A stretch of DNA of 64,000 nucleotides from CAZMNY01 sp964567745 (GTDB lineage Bacteria; Planctomycetota; Planctomycetia; Pirellulales; Pirellulaceae): the NCBI GenBank assembly GCA_964567745.1, contig CAZMNY010000008.1:1-64000 (forward strand), written 5' to 3'. The notes beneath the pieces are model-generated. The model was not told the DNA's origin. It worked only from the letters and a program-made list of their open reading frames with translations, and made no database searches. This document shows, piece by piece, positions 1 to 9,805 of this stretch. Position 1 is the first letter of the stretch. Each line of letters starts with the position of its first letter. The position numbers and the translations under genes were made by a program.

Positions 1-64
1 CCCGACCCTGTACTCGCCCGACCCTGTACTCGCCCGACCCTGTACTCGCCCGACCTCGCATTCG
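1..64. repeat. 16-bp tandem repeat
   Basis: A 16-bp unit (cccgaccctgtactcg) occurs three times head to tail from base 1, followed by a fourth, diverged copy up to about base 64. The array lies directly upstream of the first gene and probably continues to the left of the window. It has no spacers, so it is a simple minisatellite rather than a CRISPR. Its role is unknown. Confidence 0.8.
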
Positions 65-84
65 TTCGACCAGAGGAGCAACGC

Positions 85-2616
85 ATGACCTCGCGTTGGC
101 TACGATTCGTTTTGCCCTGCCCGCTTTTCTTCTGCCTCGTTATCGTTTCCACGCAAGTTAACGCGGCCGACCACGATGACGGCAAGACGGTTATTCTTCC
201 CGAGTCCTTTGAATTGGTCGGGCCGGCGGCGAGGCACTCGGTGCTTGTCCAGACGATTGTCGACGGCCAGATTCGCAAACGCCCGCAGGGGAAGTTGGTT
301 GTTGCGTCGAGCGCCCCGAAAGTTGTGCGAATGGAGGGGAATACCGCGTTCCCTGTCGCGGACGGCACGGCCGAGATCACGGTTCGTCGCCAAGGCGAGA
401 CAAAGCTGCTCGCCAGCGCGTCGGTGTCAGTACGCGATTCAGAGAGGCGGGTCGTTTGGTCGTTTCGAAACGACGTGCAGCCGTTGCTGGCGAAGAATGG
501 ATGCAACTCGGGCGCCTGTCACGGTGCTCTGGCCGGCAAGGGCGGTCTGAAGTTATCGCTGCGAGGCTACGACACGAATCGCGACCATTTTGTGATCACT
601 CGACAGGCTCGAGGTCGCCGAGTTGAATTGGCCGACCCGGGGCGCAGTCTGATTCTCGCCAAGCCGAGTGGCGCGATCGCCCACAAAGGAGGGCTTCGAT
701 TCGACATCGACTCGCGTGAATATCAGGTGCTGTCTGGATGGATTGCCGACGGCGCCCAGCCCCCCAGCGAAAACGACGCCGTTTTGACCTCGCTCAAGAT
801 CACTCCGCCTCTGACCGTTTTGGCGAAAGGCGATTCTCAAAACCTGCTCGTGCAGGCTGTCTACAGCAACGGCGAAACTCGCGACGTCACCGACTGTTGC
901 AAGTTCACTTCGACGAACGAGAGCGTCGCCAATGTCGATACGAATGGACGAGTTGAAATCATTGGCAGTGGCGAAGGTGCCGTGACCGCTTGGTTTGATA
1001 GTCAAATTGTCATCGCTCGCGTTACCTCACCCTATCCACTGCAAGTCGACGAAAAAATCTTCGCCCGCGCATTCGACAACATTCCGCAAAGAGGTTTTAT
1101 CGACGAAGAGATCAACAAACAGCTGCGTCGTCTCAATCTCCCCCCGTCGCCCAAGTCGACAGATGACGATTTCGTTCGGCGAGTCTATTTGGATTGCCTC
1201 GGCGCATTACCGACAGCCGCCGAGACACGAAGCTTCTTGGACGACAAATCGCCGGACAAGCGTGATCGACTCATCGACTCGCTGCTCGCGCGGCCCGAAT
1301 TTGTCGACTACTGGACCTACAAGTGGTCCGACGTTTTGATGGTCAACGGCAACCTATTGCGGCCTGACGCGGTCAAGTCGTACTACAAGTGGATTCGTTC
1401 CCATGTCGATCGCAACACGCCGTGGGACAAGTTTGTGACCGAAATCTTGACGGCGCAGGGCGGCACATTGAAGAACGGCGCCACCAATTTTTATTCGCTC
1501 AACCAAGACGCCGAAGGCATGATGGAAAACGCTTGCCAGGCGTTTCTGGGCCTCTCGATCGGTTGCGCCAAATGCCATAACCATCCGCTCGAGAAGTGGA
1601 CTAACAATCAGTACTACGGAATGGCGAACATGTTCGCTCGGGTGCGAGCCAAGGGGTGGGGCGGCGATGCGAGAAGCGGCAACGGCGATCGAACGGTCTA
1701 TGTCGCCGCTCGAGGCGATCTGATTCAGCCTCTAACCGGCAAGCCTCAACCGCCCACGCCGCTCGACGGCGCACCGCTCGAGCAGGATGATCCCGGCGAT
1801 CGCCGCATTCACCTGGCGAAGTGGATGACCTCGCCAGAGAACCCTTACTTCGCACGCTCGATTACAAATCGCGTCTGGCAGAATTTCTTTAGTGTCGGTT
1901 TGGTCGAGCCGGTTGACGATATGCGGGATTCGAACCCCGCCAGCAATGAGCAGTTGTTAAATGCCGCAGCCGATTTTCTTGTCGAACACAAGTTCGATTT
2001 GAAAATGTTGATGCGGGAAATTATGCGTTCGGAATCGTATCAACGAAGCAGCGAACCGCTTCCGGGTAATCGGGGTGAACATCGATTTTATTCGCGATAC
2101 TATCCCAAACGCCTGATGGCCGAAGTGTTGCTCGACGCTATTTCACAAGTTTCGAGCTCGCCCAGTAAATTTGATCAGATCCTCTTTCCCGGCCACGATC
2201 GGCGCAAGACGGATTTCTATCCGATCGGCACCAAGGCCATTCAGCTTTACGACTCGGCTGTCGACTCCTATTTTCTCAAAACGTTTGGGCGGAACCAACG
2301 CCGCATCACTTGCGAGTGCGAACGATCGGACGAGCCGACGTTGGTGCAGGTCCTTCACTTGTCCAATGGCCTAACGCTAAACGAAAAATTAAAGGCGGCG
2401 GAAAATCGCATTGGCAAGCAGATCAAAGACAGGAAAAGCGACGAGCAAATCATGGACGAATTGTTCGTAATCGCGCTTTCGCGTCATCCCAACAAACGCG
2501 AGCGAACCGAGTTGCTCAAGGCGCTGGCCGACACGCCCGAAGATGAGAGGCGAGTCGCACTCGAAGATATGTACTGGGGTGTGTTGAGCAGTCGCGAGTT
2601 CATTTTCAATCACTAG
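85..2616 (+). CDS. DUF1549/DUF1553 secreted c-type cytochrome with Ig-like domain
   Basis: This 843-residue exported protein belongs to the planctomycete cytochrome family with DUF1549 and DUF1553 domains; the biochemical role of the family is unsettled. A signal peptide covers residues 1-27. A CX4CH haem-type site lies at C140-H146 (NGCNSGACHG). A bacterial Ig-like (BIG_2) segment spans about 240-320. DUF1549 follows at about 340-540 and includes the signature GCAKCHNHP with a second haem site (C494, C497, H498). DUF1553 fills about 600-830. The start is supported by AGGAG eight bases upstream. Such genes usually sit beside a DUF1501 gene, but here the next gene (93 bp downstream, same strand) is a PSCyt1-WD40 protein, so the two may be co-transcribed. 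Confidence 0.93.
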   Translation: MTSRWLRFVLPCPLFFCLVIVSTQVNAADHDDGKTVILPESFELVGPAARHSVLVQTIVDGQIRKRPQGKLVVASSAPKVVRMEGNTAFPVADGTAEITVRRQGETKLLASASVSVRDSERRVVWSFRNDVQPLLAKNGCNSGACHGALAGKGGLKLSLRGYDTNRDHFVITRQARGRRVELADPGRSLILAKPSGAIAHKGGLRFDIDSREYQVLSGWIADGAQPPSENDAVLTSLKITPPLTVLAKGDSQNLLVQAVYSNGETRDVTDCCKFTSTNESVANVDTNGRVEIIGSGEGAVTAWFDSQIVIARVTSPYPLQVDEKIFARAFDNIPQRGFIDEEINKQLRRLNLPPSPKSTDDDFVRRVYLDCLGALPTAAETRSFLDDKSPDKRDRLIDSLLARPEFVDYWTYKWSDVLMVNGNLLRPDAVKSYYKWIRSHVDRNTPWDKFVTEILTAQGGTLKNGATNFYSLNQDAEGMMENACQAFLGLSIGCAKCHNHPLEKWTNNQYYGMANMFARVRAKGWGGDARSGNGDRTVYVAARGDLIQPLTGKPQPPTPLDGAPLEQDDPGDRRIHLAKWMTSPENPYFARSITNRVWQNFFSVGLVEPVDDMRDSNPASNEQLLNAAADFLVEHKFDLKMLMREIMRSESYQRSSEPLPGNRGEHRFYSRYYPKRLMAEVLLDAISQVSSSPSKFDQILFPGHDRRKTDFYPIGTKAIQLYDSAVDSYFLKTFGRNQRRITCECERSDEPTLVQVLHLSNGLTLNEKLKAAENRIGKQIKDRKSDEQIMDELFVIALSRHPNKRERTELLKALADTPEDERRVALEDMYWGVLSSREFIFNH

Positions 2617-2708
2617 ATACGTGCCGCGATGTGCCGCTCGGCTGGCGATGGCCGCCCTCCCAAGCAACTGCAAAATAAGCAACTGCGAATAAACCGACTG
2701 GATTTCAA

Positions 2709-5477
2709 ATGTTCGATCGATGCCTTTTGGTAAGCGCCGTGTTGTTCAGCGTGTTGGCGACTGAGCTTGCCGCGGAGGACAATAAGGCTGGATATGAGCA
2801 AGCATCCGCTGTGTTGCGGAAGTATTGCCAGGGCTGCCACAACGCGGACGATCGCGAGGGCGATCTGTCGATCGAGTCGTTTACTCAGCTTCAGCGAGGC
2901 GGCGAGCTAGGGCGATCATTCATTCCCGGCGACGCGAAATCGAGTCGTCTCATTCGCGTCTTGACCGGTGCTGCCAAGCCCGCCATGCCGCCCGAGGACA
3001 ATGAGAAGCCATCGGAGGCGGAGATTCAGATACTGCGAGATTGGATCAACGCCGGCGCGCGAGGCCCCGAGGGTGCCGAGCCGGCGATGGACTTGTTGAG
3101 GACTCCGCAGATTGCCAGTCGATCTGAACGTCGCGCGATCAGCGACATCGTCGCTTCTCCCGACGGTCGCTGGCTCGCGATCGCTAGATTCTCGTCGATC
3201 GACCTGCTCGACGCCAAGTCGGGTAAGGCCGTTCACAAGTTGACGAGCCATCCAGGGAAAGTCAATTCGATTCGCTTCTCGCAAGATAGCAAATCGCTCG
3301 TTGCGGCAACCGGCGTCTCCGGACTCTACGGACTCGCTCAAGTCTGGGACGTCAAGTCGGGCAAGAAAGGGCGGACGTTCAAGGGACATCGCGACGTGGT
3401 CTTTTCGGCTGTCCTTTCTCCTGACGGGAAGATCGTGGCGACGGCGAGCTATGACCGGATGATCATGCTTTGGGACGCGGCGACCGGCAAACAACTGCGC
3501 GTGTTGCGCGGGCATAACGATGCGGTTTATGACTTGGACTTCAATTCGGACGGAACCGTGCTGGCCAGCGCGAGCGGCGATGAGACAATTAAACTTTGGC
3601 GAGTCACCGATGGAGAAAGACTCGATACGCTTGGACAACCGCAGGGCGAACAGTACGTGGTTCGATTCAGCCCCGATGGTCGCCACGTCGTTGGAGGCGG
3701 AGTTGACAATCGGATACGTGTCTGGCGATTCACATCCAAGACGAAACGGCAGATCAATCCCTTAATCTACGCTCGATTTGCACACGAAGCGCCGATTGTG
3801 GCGCTCGAATTCTCTCGCGATGGCGGGCAATTGCTTTCGGCGGCCGAAGATCTCAGCTTGAAAGCATGGATCACGCCCGACTATGTGCAGATTTACAACT
3901 ATGCGCGACAACCCGACGTGATTTCAGGCATAGCCGTCACCGATGGCGACGCATTTACTGTCGCCCGCATGGACGGCTCGACGGCGACTTCTAAGTGGAT
4001 CGTACCGAATCAGGCGAATCGAGCCGTGCAGGTCGAGGAGAACCACGCTGCGGTCGATGTGTCGGAAATGAACCAGGTGAAAGAGGCGGAACCGAACGCC
4101 GACGATATGCCTCAACTTGTTTCCGCGCCGGCGACGATCGCGGGCGTGGTCAATGCGGCTGGCGGTGAGCCCGACGTCGATGTGTTTTGCATTTCCGCCA
4201 AGAAGGGACAGCGATGGGTAATGGAAGTCAACGCGGCTCGTTCGAAGTCTCAACTCGATTCGTACTTGCAGATTCTCGATGCTAAAGGGCAGCCGATTCC
4301 TCGAGTGAAATTGCAGGCCGTTCGCGACAGCTACTTCACTTTTCGCGGCAAGGATTCCAACACTAGCAACGATTTTCGCTTGCACAACTGGGAGGAAATG
4401 GAGCTAAACGAGTACCTCTATTGCAAAGGCGAAGTCGTCAAGTTGTGGATGTATCCTCGCGGTCCCGATTCCGGATTCAAGGTCTATCCGGGCACCGGGA
4501 ATCGCTATGGCTTTTTTGGCACCTCGCCCACCGCACACGCTCTGCAGGAGCCTTGTTACATCGTTGAACCCCATCATCCGCAGGCGACCGTACACCCCAA
4601 CGGCCTGCCGGTGTTTACTCTCTACTATGAGAATGATGATGACGCTCGGCGGAAACTCGGGGCAGATTCGCGAGTCAATTTTGTAGCGCCCTATGATGGC
4701 GATTTTCTCGTGCGGTTGACCGATGTTCGCGGACACGGCGGCGAGGACTTCAAGTACACGTTGAACATTCGCCCGTCGCGGCCCGATTTTAAGGTGACGA
4801 TGAGCGGCCTCAACCCAACCGTCACCGCTGGAGGCGGCCGCGAGTTCAGTGTGAAGGTGGACCGCATTGATGGTTTTGACGGCGAAGTGCAGGTGCACAT
4901 CGGCGGATTGCCTCCCGGCTTTCACGCCACATCGCCGCTGACAGTTCAAGCGGGCCAAAATGTTGCGCTGGGCGTCATCCACTGCGATCCCGACGCGGCG
5001 AAACCGACTCCGGAAAACGCCAAGTCGTCGGTTGCCCATGCAGTAGCGACCATCGATGGCAAAGACGTAGAACGACCGCTGACCGGTTTGGGCGAAATCA
5101 AGCTCGCTCCCAAAGCGAAGGTCGTCGTTCGTCTTGCTCCGCTAGACAAGAATGCCGAACCGAACGCGCCGCTGGAAATCACGATACGTCCCGGCGAAAC
5201 CGTGAAGGCTCGCGTTGTCGCCACGCGAGACGGCTTCGGCGGCATCATCTCGTTCGGCAAAGAGGACTCCGGCCGCAACTTGCCTCACGGCGTCTTCGTC
5301 GACAACATCGGTCTCAACGGCCTGATGTTGAGAGCGGGTCAGAACGAACGAATCTTCTTTATCACCGCGGCCAAATGGGTTCCAGAGACAAGCTGTTCGT
5401 TTCATCTCGTCGCGGGCGTCGAAGGCAAGCAGACAACGCAGCCTGTCATGATCCATGTGCGGAAACCGAAACACTAA
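2709..5477 (+). CDS. PSCyt1 cytochrome c / WD40 repeat secreted protein
   Basis: This 922-residue protein has a signal peptide (about residues 1-22) followed by a planctomycete-type cytochrome c domain with a CXXCH haem site at C40-H44 (YCQGCH) and the typical AMPPEDNEKP segment near residue 98. A WD40 beta-propeller fills roughly residues 140-430, with repeats such as GHRDVVFSAVLSPDGK and GHNDAVYDLDFNSDG. The C-terminal half contains beta-rich domains resembling pre-peptidase C-terminal modules (about 450-700 and beyond). It is probably periplasmic or surface-located and works in the same unit as the preceding cytochrome. Which substrate or electron partner it uses cannot be read from sequence. 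Confidence 0.9.
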   Translation: MFDRCLLVSAVLFSVLATELAAEDNKAGYEQASAVLRKYCQGCHNADDREGDLSIESFTQLQRGGELGRSFIPGDAKSSRLIRVLTGAAKPAMPPEDNEKPSEAEIQILRDWINAGARGPEGAEPAMDLLRTPQIASRSERRAISDIVASPDGRWLAIARFSSIDLLDAKSGKAVHKLTSHPGKVNSIRFSQDSKSLVAATGVSGLYGLAQVWDVKSGKKGRTFKGHRDVVFSAVLSPDGKIVATASYDRMIMLWDAATGKQLRVLRGHNDAVYDLDFNSDGTVLASASGDETIKLWRVTDGERLDTLGQPQGEQYVVRFSPDGRHVVGGGVDNRIRVWRFTSKTKRQINPLIYARFAHEAPIVALEFSRDGGQLLSAAEDLSLKAWITPDYVQIYNYARQPDVISGIAVTDGDAFTVARMDGSTATSKWIVPNQANRAVQVEENHAAVDVSEMNQVKEAEPNADDMPQLVSAPATIAGVVNAAGGEPDVDVFCISAKKGQRWVMEVNAARSKSQLDSYLQILDAKGQPIPRVKLQAVRDSYFTFRGKDSNTSNDFRLHNWEEMELNEYLYCKGEVVKLWMYPRGPDSGFKVYPGTGNRYGFFGTSPTAHALQEPCYIVEPHHPQATVHPNGLPVFTLYYENDDDARRKLGADSRVNFVAPYDGDFLVRLTDVRGHGGEDFKYTLNIRPSRPDFKVTMSGLNPTVTAGGGREFSVKVDRIDGFDGEVQVHIGGLPPGFHATSPLTVQAGQNVALGVIHCDPDAAKPTPENAKSSVAHAVATIDGKDVERPLTGLGEIKLAPKAKVVVRLAPLDKNAEPNAPLEITIRPGETVKARVVATRDGFGGIISFGKEDSGRNLPHGVFVDNIGLNGLMLRAGQNERIFFITAAKWVPETSCSFHLVAGVEGKQTTQPVMIHVRKPKH

Positions 5478-5898
5478 CGAAAGTCGACAAGCTGGCGATT
5501 ACGGTCGGAGGGCAAGGATTCGCGTCTTGGCGTGCTTGCCGTTCTTGTTCGAATGCAAACCGCGAGCTCAACTTTAGCACCTGGCGGAATTCGCTGTCCC
5601 AATCGTATCCGCCTGATACAGTGCTTCTCCGCAAAGCAAAATCTCAACCGTATCACCTACTGACCAGAGACGACATCCCTGTCCTCAACGGTCGTCGTGT
5701 TATCCTGCTCGGCCCGGCGTCCTACCCGCGTAGTTGGCAAGCTCAGCGAATGTTTGAACGCCTGCCGGCGAAACTCGAAATTGAAAGTAAGCTGTCGGGG
5801 GACGAGGTGAAGGACTGGTTGCAACGTATGGTGAAGGCAAAGGGAGGTGAGAAATCAGACCAAGGAAGCATTCACGTCTCACGCTTTTCGGTCCACGA
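5478..5898. other. Intergenic, possibly decayed sequence
   Basis: No gene can be supported in these 420 bases. An open frame on the plus strand runs through it (VLNGRRVILLGPASYPRSW is readable near 5690-5750), but it has no convincing start, family resemblance or stop context. It may be a remnant of whatever preceded the metallopeptidase pseudogene downstream. Confidence 0.4.
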
Positions 5899-6457
5899 TT
5901 GCTTTACACGATTTCCGTTTGCATGTTCTTGCTCGCGCTGCAGCGGAACTTGGCCGCCGAGGATAGCAAGGCGGAACTAGATAACCTTGCGGCAGTCGCG
6001 ACCAAATTCTCTCCTCTACCTCGACGTCGCTCGCGGTCGCCACGCCGATGCCTATACGCGTCGAGTGATACACCACGAGTTCTTTCACGTTATCGACTGG
6101 CGTGACGATGGCAAAGTCCACGAAGATAGCCATTGGGCGGCGATGAAGCCAAGAGGATTCAAGTACGGGAATGGCGGCCGCAATACCCAGAACGATCGCA
6201 CCGGTTCAATTCTCATCGACAAGCGGCCCGGGTTTATGAACAAGTATTCGACGACCGGCGTGGAGGAGGACAAGGCCGAAGTGTTCGCAACCATGATTGT
6301 CCATTGGGATGTCGTTGCCGATCGCGCCAAGCGCGACGAAGTCGTCGCCAAGAAGGTGGCGCGGATGCAGACACAGATGGAGGAATTCAGTCCGGCCGCC
6401 GACAAGGAATTCTGGGGCCGCGTTCGCGAGTTCAACCGGTCAAAGGCGAATAGATAG
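5899..6457 (+). pseudogene. Secreted zinc-metallopeptidase-like pseudogene (HEFFH)
   Basis: The 5' part (TTG at 5899) encodes a signal peptide ending near LAAED plus about 15 residues (KAELDNLAAVATKF). The 3' part is in another frame from about 5987 and reads LYLDVARGRHADAY, then HHEFFHVIDW, which carries an HExxH zinc-binding motif, and later TTGVEEDKAEVFA, a plausible third-ligand helix. Full-length relatives, as I remember them, have roughly 80-100 residues between the signal peptide and LDVARG that are absent here. The simplest reading is an internal deletion plus frameshift, leaving an inactive gene. A short downstream-start protein of about 150 residues without a signal peptide is the alternative. 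Confidence 0.65.
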
Positions 6458-6481
6458 ACTGGCGTCGTCCCCTACTTGGCT

Positions 6482-7675
6482 CTACTTAGCCGCGCGGAAC
6501 TGCTCGTCGAAGAAGGCAATGACGGTTTCCGGGTGAATGGAATGCCCGCCGTCGTGCATGTGGTAACGGAAGTTCTCAGGTTTGCCGAGCGCTTCGTATT
6601 GGGCTCGGTGCACTCTCGTGTAGTACTGCTCGTGCTGTCGATGCGAATTGGCGTCTTTGGGTCCGCCATGTCCGGAAAGCAGCGGGCGAGGCGCGAAGGG
6701 AAACATCAGGATGTTTCGATCTCCCAATTGAAAACTGCCCGGAACGATGTGGCAGAGATCGCCAACTCCGGCAAACTGAGCTGGCTCGACGTCATCGCCT
6801 AGGAAGACGCTTTTTGTAGCGTACTCCGCGGCCGCTTGAATGCGGTCAGAGAGAAGTCCCGTTTGAATGGCGAGCCAGCCGCCGAGCGACACGCCGGTGG
6901 CGCCGATGCGCATTTCATCGACTCGCGGATGGGTAGCTAGAATTTCCGTTGCTGCGACGGTTGCTTTCAATTGAATTGCCCGCGTTGTGTCCTTCCCCAA
7001 CCCAAGCCGAAACGTTGTGATCACTTTTTCGTCGTCGCCCGTCGGCGCACTTCGAGAAAGATAGCCGCAGTCAATCTTTTCGACAGCCACCGAGGCGAAC
7101 CCCGCCTCCGCCAGGCGAACCGCAATTGCTCGCTGATAACTCGTTCTATCGAACACCAGATTGCGCAGTCCGTTCCTGCCATGTCCAGGGCAGCAAAGAA
7201 TTCCTGGAACCGTGTCGCTATCGTTCTCGCTTGCCGACTTGCGAGGCAGGCATAGGACAACCGGAATTTGATCGCCCGTATCCAGAATCTCGACGACATG
7301 AGCTTCAATTGTCACACCGCTTTCGAGTGTTAATCGCTTGACGATTCGGTCCTTGAATTTTCCAGCGATTGGACTTGAATTCCCGGCAGACGGATTTCGA
7401 ACGACCCAGTCCTTCATGCCGAGCGATTCCGTCCAGACAGTGACGACTTTGTCTTGAAACCGGCGAAACGCGGCGGGCTTGAGCGGGAAGTCGTCGAGGT
7501 CATATGCGCGCTCACGGCGAAACTGCGCCATCAACGATTCGACCGACGACGGGAGCTCTTTCCCATACACCTCTTTCAACGGGTCGGCTGGCCGACTTTG
7601 GCCGGAAGCACGCTCTTGCGTCATGGGACTGGCGGCGGCAATCAGCAACGATAGGAGGAGTAAGCGTCGTTTCAT
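6482..7675 (-). CDS. Secreted alpha/beta hydrolase (esterase-like)
   Basis: This 397-residue exported protein (signal peptide about 1-25, cleavage near ASGQ) has an alpha/beta-hydrolase fold. The nucleophile elbow is GVSLGG near residue 268. GILCCPGHGRN near residue 157 fits the oxyanion-hole strand, and HDGGHSIHPE near the C-terminus supplies the catalytic histidine. Its layout matches the acetyl-xylan-esterase/dienelactone-hydrolase-like hydrolases that planctomycetes export in large numbers, probably for deacetylating polysaccharides. Substrate is not predictable. It converges on the metallopeptidase pseudogene with a gap of only 24 bp. Confidence 0.88.
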   Translation of the reverse strand: MKRRLLLLSLLIAAASPMTQERASGQSRPADPLKEVYGKELPSSVESLMAQFRRERAYDLDDFPLKPAAFRRFQDKVVTVWTESLGMKDWVVRNPSAGNSSPIAGKFKDRIVKRLTLESGVTIEAHVVEILDTGDQIPVVLCLPRKSASENDSDTVPGILCCPGHGRNGLRNLVFDRTSYQRAIAVRLAEAGFASVAVEKIDCGYLSRSAPTGDDEKVITTFRLGLGKDTTRAIQLKATVAATEILATHPRVDEMRIGATGVSLGGWLAIQTGLLSDRIQAAAEYATKSVFLGDDVEPAQFAGVGDLCHIVPGSFQLGDRNILMFPFAPRPLLSGHGGPKDANSHRQHEQYYTRVHRAQYEALGKPENFRYHMHDGGHSIHPETVIAFFDEQFRAAK

Positions 7676-7921
7676 CGGATGATCACCATAGTCTGAATAT
7701 GGAAACGCCGTTCGAGTTGAGGAACCCTTCCTAGGTTAGCAGAAACAGACGCTTCGGATTCTCGCAATTCGTGATGCTCGAAAATGTGGTCGTTTGACTC
7801 AGTTTCCTAAGCAGCTAAAACGAACTCAACGATTTCAGCGGAGATCGTTGCTCAGAATGCTGAGTTCTAAACGTGACGGAAACAACTCGGCTTCTCCGAC
7901 GCTCGAGGAACTGATCAAGCA

Positions 7922-8278
7922 ATGATTGAACGTATAGCGCTCAAGGTTCTCTTCGTCTGTTCGATGAATCAGTGGCGCAGCCCAACAGCGGAAAAAATCT
8001 ACTCCGATAGGCCACGGTTAATCGCGCGTTCTCGTGGTACGAGCCACAAAGCTAGGATGGTGATCAAGGCGGCCGATGTGACGTGGGCCGATATCATTCT
8101 GGTGATGGAGCAGAAACATCGAGGACGATTGATGAGCGAGCACCCTGGCGAAATGCGTTTCAAAGAAGTCCACGTTCTCGATATTCCGGACACATACAAG
8201 TTTATGGATCCTGAGCTAGTTGATGAGATCGAGGCAGCTGTTGAGCCAATTTTGACCCGCCATGAAGGGGGCGGATAA
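7922..8278 (+). CDS. Low-molecular-weight protein tyrosine phosphatase-like protein
   Basis: This small cytosolic protein (118 residues) carries the phosphatase P-loop signature CX5R at C13-R19 (FVCSMNQWRSPTAE) directly after the first beta strand, as in low-molecular-weight protein tyrosine phosphatases and arsenate reductases. A Asp-containing segment IPDTYKFMDPEL near residue 90 could provide the general acid. It is shorter than the usual 140-160 residues but similar to a compact bacterial subgroup. It sits 54 bp upstream of a DUF4261 pseudogene on the same strand. Activity is inferred from the motif only. Confidence 0.85.
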   Translation: MIERIALKVLFVCSMNQWRSPTAEKIYSDRPRLIARSRGTSHKARMVIKAADVTWADIILVMEQKHRGRLMSEHPGEMRFKEVHVLDIPDTYKFMDPELVDEIEAAVEPILTRHEGGG

Positions 8279-8332
8279 CCTTTGTGTGAACGTAGCCTTC
8301 AGACAATAAGCCGCTTGCCGTTGGAGTGAGCA

Positions 8333-9108
8333 ATGGGAATTCTTGATTTCTTGCCTAAGAAGACGCCGACGCCTGACGCCGAGCCTGTTGAGTCTGATGA
8401 TGAATTTGCGACTCGGCATTGTTTCGTTCTTTGCAACGCTTCGGAGCCCAGCGATGTCTCGCATGCGGGCGAAGTCGTTGCTGAAGTGTTTGGCCAAGGG
8501 CACTCGGCGGATGTCAGCGAGAAGAACATCATTTCGGTGATGTGCGGCGACGAGACCATTGGGTTTCTCGCCCACATGCCGATGCCGCATGGCGAGGCGG
8601 ATGAGAATGCGGATGGCAATTTTCTTTGGCCAGATGGAAGGAGGCCGCCTTCGAGCACCGCTCCCATGTCATCGTCACGAACGTCGGCAGCGGCGAGCAG
8701 ACACCGGTTTAGTCAGCAATCGCCGTGTCTCGGCTGGCGTTGGTGGCGCTGGGCGTCTTCGATGGGATCGGCGTCTACTGGGGCAATGCCAGTGTCTGCA
8801 ACGCGCGTGAGATATTCGAGGAGTTTTGCGGGGACATTTCCGAAGAGCATGTCATTACACTGCGCTGTCCTTTGGGATCAACCCGGGCGAACATAAAGAT
8901 GTTGTCCGAGGCCCGCTCGATCACGCTTTCCGAGACGAACACGACGGACTCCGACTTGCAGAACCTGCGAGGCTTTTGGAACATTCGCTACCTCAGTCGC
9001 GGCAGTGGCGCACGTGTTGAAACCGAAGGCCTAATCGAAGTGCGAGAGAGCCAAAGCGACTTACCACAAGGCCCCACGAGCTTGCCTCGTGCGGTGCATC
9101 AGGTTTGA
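8333..9108 (+). pseudogene. DUF4261 protein, frameshifted and interrupted by a stop
   Basis: The reading begins at ATG 8333 (MGILDFLPKK) and continues to FLWPDG near 8635, then goes out of frame. The homologous continuation is in the +1-type frame: KEAAFEHRSHVIVTNVG, an in-frame TAG at 8710-8712, then LALVALGVFDGIGVYWGNAS and on to the stop at 9106-9108. The GVYWGNAS segment and the N-terminal MPMPHGEAD match DUF4261 proteins, whose function is unknown. One frameshift plus one nonsense codon argue for a real pseudogene over a single sequencing error. Confidence 0.75.
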
Positions 9109-9312
9109 CAGCAAAACTGTTGTTGCTCGATCTCGCCTGTGCTATCTTTCGTTTCGTCATGGCTTACCGGCGCGGTGCGCATTCGCTCATTCAACTCCGC
9201 GCCGAAGTTCCTACCATCTCTCAACGAAACACGAGCGACTGAATCCGCAGGTTGGGCTTAACTGCAATTTTGCGCCGGCGGCGGCAGTCCAATTTAACAG
9301 GATAATCTCGCC

Positions 9313-9792
9313 ATGAAGAACATAGCCTGGAACATAACGGCAGTCATCGTGGGCTTCATCGTCGGCAGCTGCGTCAACATGTCGCTCATCCAAATTGGCC
9401 CGCTCGTCATTCCGCCTCCTGAGGGCACCGACGTCACAACGCCGGAGGGGATAAAAGCGGCCATCGCGTCGTTCTCGCCTCGCCACTTTGTCTTTCCATT
9501 CTTGGCTCATGCGCTCGGGACTTTGGTTGGTGCATTTGTTGCTGCCAAGATCGCGGCGAGCGACGGACTTGAGAAGGCGCTAACCATTGGATGTTTCTTC
9601 CTGTTGGGCGGCATTACGATCATCAGCATGATCGGAGGCCCATTGTGGTACAACGCCACCGATCTTCTTCTGGCCTACATTCCGATGGCGTATCTCGGCG
9701 CAGTTCTCGCGGGCGCGACGAAGCCCAAGACGGCGAAAGATGCTGTAGCGGAAGATGCCGCGATAGAAAAGGCGACGGACGACGAGTCGTAA
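9313..9792 (+). CDS. Small four-helix membrane protein
   Basis: This 159-residue protein has about four predicted membrane helices: residues 5-25, 58-80 (FPFLAHALGTLVGAFVAAKI), 88-108 (LTIGCFFLLGGITIISMIGG) and 115-133. The tail is charged and Ala-rich (AKDAVAEDAAIEKATDDES). Similar short proteins are common in bacteroidetes and planctomycetes as uncharacterised membrane proteins. I cannot assign a function. It converges with the large haem protein that ends 13 bp further on. Confidence 0.8.
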   Translation: MKNIAWNITAVIVGFIVGSCVNMSLIQIGPLVIPPPEGTDVTTPEGIKAAIASFSPRHFVFPFLAHALGTLVGAFVAAKIAASDGLEKALTIGCFFLLGGITIISMIGGPLWYNATDLLLAYIPMAYLGAVLAGATKPKTAKDAVAEDAAIEKATDDES

Positions 9793-9805
9793 CCAACATC
9801 TGAGG

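Noticed and set aside
1..64. Possible CRISPR array
   Set aside because: The 16-bp units are adjacent without spacers and do not form palindromes.
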